64,000 nt of DNA from contig NZ_CP132387.1 of assembly GCF_030758755.1 (NCBI RefSeq), forward strand, positions 1,488,001 through 1,552,000, given 5' to 3'. Source of the stretch: Bartonella apihabitans. Lineage in GTDB: Bacteria > Pseudomonadota > Alphaproteobacteria > Rhizobiales > Rhizobiaceae. The position numbers and the translations under genes were made by a program. The number at the start of each line of letters is the position of its first letter. The stretch's first letter is position 1. Below the pieces are notes generated by a model. That model did not search any database, was not told the DNA's origin, and was given only the letters and a program-made list of their open reading frames with translations. Shown one piece after another: positions 27,828 through 37,057 of this stretch.

Positions 27828-28808
27828 ATGTCTCACTCCACCAAAGCTCAAAAAACCGGCATTGCTGAAAAAAAGATCAAAGTTAGAGAAAACGGAAAAC
27901 AGGCCGAAGCGCCATTAGCTGGCGAAATAGCGTCGCGGGGTAACGTTGTTCACCCTGTAAAAGGGATAGACCATGCTTTTATTCTGGTAAATAATCTTGA
28001 AAAAAGTGCGGATATTTTTCGCCAATTGGGCTTTACTTTGTCGCCACGTGGTCTGCACAGTAAAGAACAAGGGACAGCAAATTATACAGTTATGTTCCAA
28101 AATGATTATTTCGAGCTTTTGGGAATTGTTGAAGAAACCGCGGCTAATCGGCAGAAAAAACAGGACCTCGAAAATTATGGCGAAGGTCTTTATGCCATTG
28201 CCGGACGCATCGACAATGCACTAGCAGCGGCTCAAAACCTCACCGAATTGGGGTTCGATGTCACAAAGGTTCAGAATTTTTCAAGACCGGTCGATCTTGG
28301 TGGAGGAAAACAGGGCGTAGCGGCATTTTCAACCGTTGCATTCAAGAAAAATGAAGTTCCAAACGGTCAGGTGTTTATGTGTGAACAGAAAACCCGCGAT
28401 ATGGTTTGGCGGTCTGAATTGATGACGCACGAAAATGGCGCCATTGCGCTCCAATCCGTTATTCTTCTTTCATCCGAGCCGGAAAAAACTGCAAAACGCT
28501 ATGCACGTCTTTTCAAAGCCGGAAAAATTGCTGAAAATGATGGAGAAATCGTTGTATCGACAGGACCAAATTCGGCAATTATCCGTATCATTCCGAAAGA
28601 TGCCAACAGCCGTCTCTCTTCCGGTTTCGAAATTGGAAAAGTAGCAAACCATGCTTATGCAGGCCTTGGCATTTTTGTAAAAAATCTGGATGAGACAAAG
28701 ACTGTTCTCAAGAAAAATGGCGTTGCTTTTGCAGATCGAAGCGAAAAAACGATTGTCATTCCTCCCCGATTTGCTTCGGGAGCAATCATTGAATTCACGG
28801 AAAAATAA
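27828..28808 (+). CDS. VOC-superfamily (glyoxalase-like) protein
   Basis: A 326-aa cytosolic protein with two vicinal-oxygen-chelate modules of the glyoxalase-like group: GIDHAFILVNNLEKSADIFRQLGF (residues about 45-70) with NYTVMFQNDYFELLG, and a second half beginning ALQSVILLSSEPEKTAKRYARLF, ending with GLGIFVKNLDETKTVLKKNGV and IEFTEK. The first 40 residues are Lys-rich and disordered. CAGGA precedes ATG 27828; a TTG nine codons earlier is less likely. VOC proteins are metal-dependent lyases, dioxygenases or resistance proteins; the specific activity cannot be assigned. Confidence 0.8.
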   Translation: MSHSTKAQKTGIAEKKIKVRENGKQAEAPLAGEIASRGNVVHPVKGIDHAFILVNNLEKSADIFRQLGFTLSPRGLHSKEQGTANYTVMFQNDYFELLGIVEETAANRQKKQDLENYGEGLYAIAGRIDNALAAAQNLTELGFDVTKVQNFSRPVDLGGGKQGVAAFSTVAFKKNEVPNGQVFMCEQKTRDMVWRSELMTHENGAIALQSVILLSSEPEKTAKRYARLFKAGKIAENDGEIVVSTGPNSAIIRIIPKDANSRLSSGFEIGKVANHAYAGLGIFVKNLDETKTVLKKNGVAFADRSEKTIVIPPRFASGAIIEFTEK

Positions 28809-29720
28809 TAACTTCTGAAGCTTGTCAAACACATATCTCGTTCGGAACGTCTTGCTTTATCAATAAAAATCCGTTCCGGGCGATGATTTGTTTTTAATAC
28901 CGAATTCTTTATCACTTTTAAGCAAGCTCGAACGAATATCGCTTTTTTAAATCCGGTTCTCGGGTCACCGGCTGTGCTTGCTCAAATCTGAATGCGATGC
29001 GGAAATGTGTACGAGTTCAGGTTGACACTTGCCGGCATTACCGGAGCGTTTTTCAAGGTGTAAGCGGGAGGTTCCCACCACCACGCCACAATTTACAGAG
29101 AAAAATTGCCTTATAATGAAAACTTGCCGGTTTTTCATATCAATGCAGGAAAAATTAAACCGGTCGTGATTTTCCCCCGCGCTTTTTCCCCGTATTTTTC
29201 CCCCGTGCTTTTTCTTATGAACACTCAAAGCGTCGAAGACAAAGTCTCTTGACAAGGGTTACAAAATATTTAAGTTGATAAAAAATATCATGTATTTTTG
29301 CATTTTGTCCAAATGTCCGGTTTTTTGAACTATCGGCAAATGGGAAAATGGAAAAATCAGGAATGAGCATGACTTCTCTTCAACTGTCTGAAGCAAACTC
29401 GGAAAATGAAATTGCTTGAAGTAAAGCAATATCAATGTCTGGAAACATCCGGAGCAGTTTTTTGATTTTGTTTCAAAAAAGTAAGAGGTGAGCATGAGTG
29501 TGTTGATCGAGCCGGACTGCGGGTCATGTCGAAAACAAGCCGTTGAACTGTGGCGAGGTTATAAAAATGATGAAAAGTCGGGCAATTTGGCAATTCGAGA
29601 ATGACAATATTCAAATTGTCGAATAACGATTTTGTTGTTCGGGTTACATAAGATTTGGGCTCAAAGCAGTTTGACTTCGAGCTTTCGGGTAATGCGTATA
29701 GTTTCAGGCACAGCATATAA
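28809..29720. other. Long intergenic region with a C-rich direct repeat
   Basis: About 910 bases. It contains two copies of a C-rich motif, TTTCCCCCGYGCTTTTT, at 29171-29187 and 29195-29213 (see finding). Minus-strand frames of 78-96 codons lack ribosome sites and family features and are not called. Confidence 0.45.
29171..29213 (+). repeat. Two direct copies of a C-rich 17-19 base motif
   Basis: TTTCCCCCGCGCTTTTT at 29171 and TTTTTCCCCCGTGCTTTTT at 29195, separated by 7 bases. A third copy, TTTTTCCCCGCGCTTTTTT, lies at 31042-31060 beyond the tonB gene. Confidence 0.5.
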
Positions 29721-30488
29721 ATGATGAATTATGATACACATGAATCGAATAATTTTCTGCTTTGGACGGGAGTGACTATTATTGTTCTCGCTATCTATGC
29801 AGTATTGATCTTTTGGGCCATGGCCATGCGTGGAGACCCCAATGTTGTAAGAGGCGGACAAGAAGCAATCATGCTCGACTTTGCCGAAGAACCTATGGCT
29901 CCCGATGTGGAAAACGTTTCCGAGGTGATCAAAGAAGAAACGGTGCAGGAAAAGGAAGAGGAAAAAGAAGAACCTAAGGAAGAAGAGGAAAAGCCTGAAC
30001 CTGAACCACAAAAATCCGAAATGGTGGAAGAAGTCAAAAAACCCGAACCGAAAAAAGAAGTAAAAAAACCGAAGCCTGAAACACGTAAAGCCGAACCGAA
30101 AAAAGACGTTAAAAAAGCCGATGTAACACAAAAAGCGTCCGGCCCCGAAATTGTTGCAAAGAAAGGGCCAACCTATGCGGCTCTCACGACCAATCGTGTG
30201 TTTGGTGGTGATGGACGACTTGTTTCATCGTGGCAGAATAAAGTTCAGCGTCGCATCGCGCTCATTGCTTCACGGACTACAAAACCAAGAGCATCGAGTC
30301 GTTCGACAAGCTATGTCACTTTCAATTTTGACCAGAAAGGCAACATAACCAGCGCGCGAACCTCACGGTCATCAGGCGATGCTGCAATTGATAATCTGGC
30401 CTTGCAAATCGTCAAAAAATCAAGCCCTATTCCTACCCCTCCGGAAGGCTGGAATAGCGCGCTCACTGTACCGGTCGAGGTGCGTTAG
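29721..30488 (+). CDS. tonB: TonB-family energy transducer
   Basis: A 255-aa protein with one N-terminal membrane helix (residues about 12-35, NFLLWTGVTIIVLAIYAVLIFWA), a long Pro/Glu/Lys arm (about 60-140, with repeated KKPEPKKE-type units) and a C-terminal TonB domain with SWQNKVQRRIALIAS, YVTFNFDQKGNITSART and a terminal PEGWNSALTVPVEV. TonB couples the inner-membrane ion gradient to outer-membrane receptors. Rather acidic early arm, then basic. No exbB/exbD or receptor gene is adjacent. Two ATG codons are adjacent at 29721; no strong ribosome site is seen. Confidence 0.85.
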   Translation: MMNYDTHESNNFLLWTGVTIIVLAIYAVLIFWAMAMRGDPNVVRGGQEAIMLDFAEEPMAPDVENVSEVIKEETVQEKEEEKEEPKEEEEKPEPEPQKSEMVEEVKKPEPKKEVKKPKPETRKAEPKKDVKKADVTQKASGPEIVAKKGPTYAALTTNRVFGGDGRLVSSWQNKVQRRIALIASRTTKPRASSRSTSYVTFNFDQKGNITSARTSRSSGDAAIDNLALQIVKKSSPIPTPPEGWNSALTVPVEVR

Positions 30489-31458
30489 TATTCAATCTTT
30501 CCTCGAGCTTTGTCGCTTTACATTTTGCTATGTTTTGGAAGCGTTCTATTGAAAACGGAACGTTTCCAAAGCCACTCTGTCATTTTCACTATCAAAATGC
30601 GTTCCACTATAACGGATACCTCCCCCGTCACAATTTTTCAGTGCCTGTTTTCAGGGCTGGCAAATTTTCAGTAACGAGACAAAAGCCCCTTGGAATATTC
30701 TTGTTGCTTCCCCTCCACTATAGGCCCTTCCAACTCTTCACTCATAAAACGTGAGAGTGCCGGTTTTATCAGTTTCAATATATCCCTGCTGCCAATGCAC
30801 CTCACCACAAAAATTGTCGCTTGATCATATCCATTCAAAGACAGACATGGTTATGATGCGGATCAATGTCCGGAAAACATGATCATGTCATATATTTTTC
30901 GATTGTCTTACAAGCCACCGCTAGTTTTCCACCAAGCTTTTTTCTTTTTCTTAATTCGTACTCACGGCAAATTCCGGATTCGATTATTTGCCTTTTTGCA
31001 AATTTTTTAACTTAATTTTTTCTGTTGCTTCAAATCGGATATTTTTCCCCGCGCTTTTTTGCTTGTTCATCTCTTCTTCAACAATCGTCTTAACACTATT
31101 CACCGGATTTTGACTTAATAACTCGGGGTTTTTATCGAATTTTTCTTTTCGGTCTAATTATTTTCAATTATAGTACAACGTCGTTTTTCTGGGGCGGGTC
31201 GGGTTAGCGTCTCCCGTTTTAACAACTGGTTGATGGGGCATCACATTTGCTTGTCTTTCAGGTAACGGAACATGTATAGAAATCAAAAAATGGAGATATA
31301 CTAAAAATATTTTAATTTTATAATTATTATAATTTTAGATTATATAGTATTTAATGTATTTAAATATCTTTTATATTTGAAAATTAGTTGATAATTATAT
31401 TAAAATGTTTCTCCATCCATAAATTCACCATGAGTTTTCAATTTGGGAAGAGGGTATA
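30489..31458. other. Long intergenic region
   Basis: About 970 bases between two plus-strand genes. It holds a third copy of the C-rich motif at 31042-31060, and 31290-31420 is extremely AT-rich, a likely promoter zone for the MFS gene. No coding frame is supported. Confidence 0.4.
31042..31060 (+). repeat. Third copy of the C-rich motif
   Basis: TTTTTCCCCGCGCTTTTTT matches the two copies at 29171 and 29195 in core CCCCGCGCTTTTT, with one C fewer than the others. Confidence 0.45.
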
Positions 31459-32781
31459 ATGGATCTCATTTCGCGCGTACAGCGACTGCCGCTCGGAAAG
31501 TTTCACTATCGCTTATTGCTGGTAACCGGTTTAGGCTGGATGTTCGATGCTATGGACACCGGCCTTATTGCTTTTATCATGCCACGTTTGTCTGAAAGTT
31601 GGCATTTGGTGGCGTCGGAAAAGGCCTCGGTTGTCAGTATCGGGTTTGTCGGAATGGCTATCGGAGCCGTATTGGCCGGCGGCATTGCCGACAGAATTGG
31701 CAGAAAGACAGTTTTTGCGGCAACACTTGTCGTTTATAGTATTGCAACCGCCTTATGTGGTGTTGCACCCGATCTGAAATGGTTATTGGTGTTCCGTTTC
31801 ATAGTCGGCTTCGGTCTCGGCGGACAATTACCGGTTGCTGTCAGTCTTGTCAGCGAATATGTACCGGCTCGGGTACGCGGCCGTTTCATCGTTTTGTTAG
31901 AAAGTTTCTGGGGAGTGGGCTGGCTTCTTGCTGCACTTATCTCCTTTTTTGTCATTCCCGCTTACGGTTGGCAGATAGCTTTCATAATTTGCGGCATACC
32001 GGCACTCTATGTGTTCCATATCTGGCGTAAAATTCCTGAATCTATTCCCTATCTGATTAATCGCGGGCGCATTGAAGAAGCCCATAAAATCGTTTGCCAA
32101 CTTGAAAAAGAAGCTGGCGTTCCGGTTATCGACAAAATCGAAGTTGCCCCTGTTGCCGAAAAGCACAACGTCTCTTTCACACAATTATGGTCAAGCGGTC
32201 TTGCCAGACGCACAATCATGCTATGGCTCATATGGTTCGGCATTGTCTATTCCTATTACGGTATTTTCACATGGCTTCCGAGCCTATTGGAGCAGCACGG
32301 CTTCAGCATTGTCAAATCATCAAAATACACGTTGATCCTTATTCTGGCCCAGCTTCCCGGCTATATGGCCGCAGCCTGGTTGATTGAAATACTCGGTCGC
32401 AAGGCTACTTTGTCCGGCTTTATCGCTGCTTGTGCAATATGCGCATATTTCTTCGGACAGGCGTCATCGGATGGCATGATCATTTTGTGGGGCTGCTTGT
32501 TGTCGTTTTTCAACCTCGGCGCATGGGGTGTTCTTTATTCATATACGCCCGAACAATATCCGGCCAATATCCGTGCTTTCGGCTCCGGTTGGGCTTCCGC
32601 TACCGGCCGGGTTGGCGGTATTGTTGCGCCGATAGTCGTTACCCATATGATGGCTGTAGATAAAGAAGCGTTTTCCAGTGTATTCATAATGTTCACCGGA
32701 GTACTTCTGGCAGTTGCAATCATCATCATTGTATTGGGTGAAGAAACGCGAGGCCGCACACTTGAATCCATCAGCCGGTAA
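31459..32781 (+). CDS. MFS transporter, NiaP-like (possible niacin carrier)
   Basis: A 440-aa inner-membrane carrier with twelve helices, preceded by GAGG. The N-terminus, LPLGKFHYRLLLVTGLGW followed by MFDAMDTGLIAF, is the pattern of the metabolite:H+ symporter group to which NiaP niacin importers belong. MFS signatures are GGIADRIGRKTVF between helices 2 and 3 and LVSEYVPARVRGRF between 4 and 5. If it imports nicotinate it would serve NAD synthesis, which is notable because pncA in this window is broken. Aromatic-acid or other substrates remain possible. Confidence 0.72.
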   Translation: MDLISRVQRLPLGKFHYRLLLVTGLGWMFDAMDTGLIAFIMPRLSESWHLVASEKASVVSIGFVGMAIGAVLAGGIADRIGRKTVFAATLVVYSIATALCGVAPDLKWLLVFRFIVGFGLGGQLPVAVSLVSEYVPARVRGRFIVLLESFWGVGWLLAALISFFVIPAYGWQIAFIICGIPALYVFHIWRKIPESIPYLINRGRIEEAHKIVCQLEKEAGVPVIDKIEVAPVAEKHNVSFTQLWSSGLARRTIMLWLIWFGIVYSYYGIFTWLPSLLEQHGFSIVKSSKYTLILILAQLPGYMAAAWLIEILGRKATLSGFIAACAICAYFFGQASSDGMIILWGCLLSFFNLGAWGVLYSYTPEQYPANIRAFGSGWASATGRVGGIVAPIVVTHMMAVDKEAFSSVFIMFTGVLLAVAIIIIVLGEETRGRTLESISR

Positions 32782-32812
32782 TCCGGCTGATGTTGGAGCC
32801 GGTCGTCCGGCT
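32770..32812 (+). terminator. Double hairpin straddling the MFS stop codon
   Basis: The first hairpin is ATCAGCCGG / CCGGCTGAT with a 4-base loop TAAT that contains the stop codon TAA (32779-32781). A second, AGCCGG / CCGGCT, follows at 32797-32812. T-content after it is modest, so this may be an mRNA 3'-end stabiliser or a weak terminator. Confidence 0.5.
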
Positions 32813-33788
32813 TTCATCGGCTGATAAAGATATTTTGTAATACGGTTCAGTAAACGGGCAATCATATAAGCGGAATAAGACACGCTTCCGCTTTGTTTGC
32901 CCGTTTTTTCTTATCGTTTTTCTGTCCAATTTTTGCTTGCCCGCTCTTTCTTGTCCGGTCTTTCTTGTCCGGTCTTTCTGGCTCTTTATTTTAAGTCTGC
33001 TTTTTCTGGCCTGCTTTTATCTGCCTGCTTATTTTCCGGAAATTTCTGTTTCTTTCGCGGAAGTCATTATTGTCATTTCAATTTCTCTATCGCCCCCTCG
33101 CCTCAACGCGTGTTTCCCCTCCCATTCTTTTCACCATTTTCAATCTATTTATCTATTTCTTTGAAGTGATTTCAGGCTTGCATTTCATTCGCTGCCAATT
33201 CTTTTGCTTCACCCATTCATTCGCTTATTCTCACCTCATCCGTTTATTCCAGCCTCACTTTAGCGCCATTAGCTCATTCCAATTGAGTGCCTTTCTGTTC
33301 CCATCACCTTGAAAGCTTATTATTCTCGTTCCTTTTTCCACTCGCCCATCGTATTTCCTCTGGCCCTTCATATTTTCCCCGCCCTTCTTATTTTCGTTGT
33401 CCGAAACACGATATTTCGCTTTTCCAAAGAAGTTTTATTTTCCTTTGCCTCAGACCTTATATTTTTTTCGCCCAAGAGAATTGAATCAATAAAGGACAAC
33501 AAAGACAGCAATGAATGTTTAGGAGAAGCCTCCCGCCGAAACATGAAACCGGCGTTTCAAATAAATCTTCTCAATTGTTAAACTTGAAATGCGTTTTAGA
33601 TATTTAATGCTGGTGAAGTTAAATTCTCATGATCGTGAGTTCAATTTGGAATGCCCGCTTCAAAAAGATCGAAACGAAACGTTCAATCCCGTTCAACGTC
33701 CACAACAATTCAAGTGTTAAAAAAAATCCCATAATCCTCTTTTGACGGATTATGGGATCATTTGATGTAACTTATGGAAAAGCGTTCA
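32782..33788. other. Intergenic region dominated by a pyrimidine-rich strand
   Basis: About 1 kb. From about 32,890 to 33,480 the plus strand is overwhelmingly T and C with few A or G, including a tandem TTCTTGTCCGGTC repeat at about 32,948-32,975. Several overlapping plus frames of 65-90 codons stay open only because stop codons need purines; none has a ribosome site or family features, so none is called. Confidence 0.5.
33725..33757 (-). terminator. Terminator of the Fe-ADH gene
   Basis: Perfect 12-bp stem ATCCCATAATCC / GGATTATGGGAT with a 9-base loop. On the minus strand it is followed by TTTTTTTT, 31 bases after the stop of the alcohol dehydrogenase gene. Confidence 0.9.
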
Positions 33789-34943
33789 TCAGAACGCCTG
33801 TCGATAAAGCTCAAGAGCATCCGCTTCTGTTACTTCAACAGGATTATTGACAAGCAATCTTGTCTGCTTCATTGCATCGCTTGCGAGCAATGCCAAACTG
33901 TTATCTGTAACGCCCACTTCCTTCAAATGGCGTGGTGCGCCGGTTTCCCTCATCAATTTTTCCATAAATTCGACAAAGGCTTTTGAACGCTCTATCTCGG
34001 TGCCTTTTGTGTGCGTCCCAACAACCTCACCCAGTTCGGCATAAAGGTGAGCGGCTGCTTTCATATTGAACCTTAAAACCGGCCCGAGCATGAGTGCATT
34101 GGTAAGGCCATGCGGCAAATGATAATGGCCGCCCAAAGGATAAGCCAAAGCGTGAACCGCACCTACCGGCGAATTTGCAAAAGCTTGGCCTGCCAAATTT
34201 GCGCCCAATATCATTGCCTCACGAGCTTCTTTATTATGCCCGTCATTGCAAGCGGTCACAATATTTGCAGACAATAACCTCAGTGCTTCACGAGCAAAGG
34301 CGTCCGATAACGGGTTTTTTTTCAATTTCCCGGTATAGGCTTCAATAGCGTGAACCATCGCGTCGATACCGGTAGCCGCCGTTTGCAGCTTCGGCAAACC
34401 GATCGTCAACTCACCATCAAGGAGAACTTTATCCGCATAGAGCTGATTGGCAACAACACCCATCTTCGTGGTTTCACCGGTGGTCAGAATTGTAATATTG
34501 GTTGCCTCCGAACCGGTGCCGGCTGTTGTCGGTATCTGGATAAGAGGAAGCCGCTTGCCCTTGACTTTTCCAATACCATAAAGATCTTGCAATTTCTGTT
34601 CCGACCGTATCAGCACTGCCGAAAGTTTGGCGACATCCATAGAGGAGCCACCGCCAAAGCCGATGACGATATTAATACCGGCTGCTTTGGCTTTTTCCAC
34701 ACATTCAAGGACAATATTTTCTGGCGGATCAGCGACAACTTTATCGAAAACTGCCACTTTGAAACCTACCTGTTCCAATGACAATTTTGGCTGTTCAAGA
34801 ACACCCGCCTTATGAAGACTGCCATCAGTAACAATCAGTGCCTTGCGTTCTTCATAATAGTGTTCAACAAATTCTCCCAGCTTCTGTGCACCACCCCACT
34901 TCACAGTAATTGACGGCACAGCCTCGAAACAAAATTCCTGCAT
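33789..34943 (-). CDS. Iron-containing alcohol dehydrogenase (possibly 4-hydroxybutyrate dehydrogenase)
   Basis: A 384-aa type-III dehydrogenase. The start at 34943 is used because GGAGGAGG lies just upstream; an in-frame ATG at 34964 would put that site inside the gene. NAD-site motif GFGGGSSMDVAK, IPTTAGTGSEAT, and the metal-site segment ATGIDAMVHAIEAY with SPVGAVHALAYPLGG and HLPHGLTNA keep the Asp/His ligands. The adjacent upstream gene is a succinate-semialdehyde dehydrogenase on the same strand, so oxidation of 4-hydroxybutyrate to succinate semialdehyde is the best guess. Other short-chain alcohols remain possible. Confidence 0.85.
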   Translation of the reverse strand: MQEFCFEAVPSITVKWGGAQKLGEFVEHYYEERKALIVTDGSLHKAGVLEQPKLSLEQVGFKVAVFDKVVADPPENIVLECVEKAKAAGINIVIGFGGGSSMDVAKLSAVLIRSEQKLQDLYGIGKVKGKRLPLIQIPTTAGTGSEATNITILTTGETTKMGVVANQLYADKVLLDGELTIGLPKLQTAATGIDAMVHAIEAYTGKLKKNPLSDAFAREALRLLSANIVTACNDGHNKEAREAMILGANLAGQAFANSPVGAVHALAYPLGGHYHLPHGLTNALMLGPVLRFNMKAAAHLYAELGEVVGTHTKGTEIERSKAFVEFMEKLMRETGAPRHLKEVGVTDNSLALLASDAMKQTRLLVNNPVEVTEADALELYRQAF

Positions 34944-35055
34944 ATTTTCCTCCTCCATCTCCACAATGGAAATTCAAATACTTTTTAAACGAGCCGCATA
35001 AGAACAATTGCGGCCCGTTTCATATGCTTGAATTATTTTCCGGGCAGAACAAGTT

Positions 35056-36498
35056 TTACAGAGCACTGCATATATATTTGATTTCCATATATTCTTCTAT
35101 TCCATATTTGGAACCTTCGCGCCCGAGGCCGGATTGCTTAACGCCTCCGAACGGAGCAACTTCATTTGAAATCAAACCGGTATTGTGGCCAACCATACCA
35201 TATTCGAGCGCTTCGCTCACTCTGACAGCACGACTGAAATCGCGCGTATAGAAATAAGCTGCAAGACCGAAAATCGTATCATTCGCCATGCGGATTGCTT
35301 CATCTTCCGTTTTGAATTTAAACAATGGTGCAACCGGTCCGAAGGTTTCTTCATGCGCAAAACGCATATCTTGTGTAACACCCGTTACGATCGCCGGCTC
35401 TATAAAAAGACCACCTAGTCTTTTACCGCCGCAAATAAGCTTTCCGCCTTTCTTTACAGCGTCGGCAATGTGCTCCTCAACTTTATCCAAGGCACTTTCT
35501 TCGATCATTGGCCCGATATCCGTATCGGGTTTTCTTCCATCGCCAATTTTCAAAGCTTTGACTGCCTGTTCCAGTTTTTTGGTAAAAGCGTCATAAATGC
35601 CTTCCTGAACGAGAAGACGGTTGGCGCAAACGCAGGTTTGACCGGCATTACGATATTTCGATGCAATAGCACCTTTAACGGCTTCATCAAGATCTGCATC
35701 ATCAAACACGATAAAAGGTGCATTCCCGCCAAGTTCGAGCGAAATACGCTTGATCGTCGGTGCACATTCGGCCATCAGTGTGCGTCCAACTTCTGTTGAA
35801 CCTGTAAATGACAGTTTCCGCACAATATGGCTATCGGTAAGCACTTTACCGATTGTCGATGATTTACCCGTAATAACCTGTAAAACACCCGCCGGTATTC
35901 CTGCGCGGTTAGCAAGCTCGCCCAATGCAAGAGCGGTGAGCGGTGTCAGACTGGCAGGCCTTACAATCATCGTGCAGCCCGCTGCAAGTGCCGGAGCGGC
36001 TTTGCGCGTGATCATTGCAGCAGGAAAATTCCACGGTGTAATCGCTGCCGTTACCCCGACAGGTTGTTTGATGACAGTAATACGTTGTTTTTGCTGAGGC
36101 GAAGGAATGGTATCACCATAAGTCCTCTTGGCTTCTTCAGCAAACCACTCGACAAAGGAGGCAGCATAAATAATTTCGCCACGTGCTTCTTTCAAAGGTT
36201 TACCTTGCTCGCTCGTCATAATCATAGCCAGATCATCGGCGTTAGCGATTATCAGGTCGAACCACTTGCGCAAGATTTTTGACCGCTCGGAAGCCGTCTT
36301 TATTCGCCATTTTCCGAGTGCTGCATTTGAAGCCTCGATGACTTTTTCAACTTCGGCAGCGGAAAGTGAGGGAACATGACCTACCACCTCACCATCTGCC
36401 GGATTGGTAACGGCGATTGTTTCATTGTTTTTTGCAGAAAGCCATTTGCCGTCAATCAGGCACTTGTCTTTCAACAGCTCTTTATCTGAAAGTTTCAT
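35056..36498 (-). CDS. gabD: NAD(P)-dependent succinate-semialdehyde dehydrogenase
   Basis: A 480-aa aldehyde dehydrogenase with AGGAGG upstream of its ATG. GabD features: LIDGKWL near the start, TPWNFPAAMITRKAAPALAAGCT, FTGSTEVGRTLM, the general-base Glu in LELGGNAPFIVF and the nucleophile Cys289 in NAGQTCVCANR, ending in PFGGVKQSGLGREGSKYGIEEYME. All catalytic residues are present. It oxidises succinate semialdehyde to succinate, feeding the TCA cycle. The downstream Fe-ADH gene lies about 110 bases away on the same strand, forming a likely two-gene catabolic unit; no GABA transaminase is adjacent. Confidence 0.92.
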   Translation of the reverse strand: MKLSDKELLKDKCLIDGKWLSAKNNETIAVTNPADGEVVGHVPSLSAAEVEKVIEASNAALGKWRIKTASERSKILRKWFDLIIANADDLAMIMTSEQGKPLKEARGEIIYAASFVEWFAEEAKRTYGDTIPSPQQKQRITVIKQPVGVTAAITPWNFPAAMITRKAAPALAAGCTMIVRPASLTPLTALALGELANRAGIPAGVLQVITGKSSTIGKVLTDSHIVRKLSFTGSTEVGRTLMAECAPTIKRISLELGGNAPFIVFDDADLDEAVKGAIASKYRNAGQTCVCANRLLVQEGIYDAFTKKLEQAVKALKIGDGRKPDTDIGPMIEESALDKVEEHIADAVKKGGKLICGGKRLGGLFIEPAIVTGVTQDMRFAHEETFGPVAPLFKFKTEDEAIRMANDTIFGLAAYFYTRDFSRAVRVSEALEYGMVGHNTGLISNEVAPFGGVKQSGLGREGSKYGIEEYMEIKYICSAL

Positions 36499-37057
36499 TT
36501 ATCTGTTCCTCCTGAACCCAACACGCTTCTGTTTTCCCCGAGCCTTAAGCTTCCACGGGAAAACAAGCTATTTCTCAATTAACGTAGGTGTATTTTTTAT
36601 AAAGGGCAAGGACAGGAACGTTCAATAGATTGTTTGCATGTTAATAAATTACTTGTCTTGTCACCGCTCCTTCTATCATGGAATAACCGGATTTTGCCCG
36701 TTCCCTCAAAAGGAACGGAAAAACAACTTACCCATACAAGTGCCCCACTGAAAAAAGGATTTTTTCTTTTCGAGCTACCGGATTTCCGGTAAAAAAACAG
36801 CGGCTTCAATTCTGAAATGAACACCACAGCACAGCATCTGCTCGACATTAAGACCGGAAGGAATATCGGATTAAAAAAATAAACGGCTATGGTGAGTGTA
36901 AAACTGACCTTGTCGGTTTTCTGCTATTTACCCCTTTTTCCGGTTTTCAGCATTTTTCTCTATTTTTCAGTCTCGCGCTGCGATTTCCTGTTTTTCATAA
37001 AACTTGTCAAATAAGGAAATAAATGCGAAATCGTACGGGTTTTTCAATTTATCTTGA
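36499..37057. other. Intergenic region between divergent genes
   Basis: About 560 bases upstream of gabD (minus) and the YrbL-like gene (plus). Short hairpins are present (GTTCC/GGAAC around 36,700 and CCGGATTTCCGG at 36,778-36,789), but none has terminator form in the needed direction. No coding frame is supported. Confidence 0.4.

Noticed and set aside
29259..29716. Two minus-strand frames of 78 and 94 codons upstream of tonB
   Set aside because: No ribosome sites, mutual overlap and no family features; they lie in a likely promoter region.
32897..33581. Five overlapping plus-strand open frames of 65-90 codons
   Set aside because: They overlap in all three frames in a purine-poor tract where stop codons are rare by composition; none has a ribosome site or family features.
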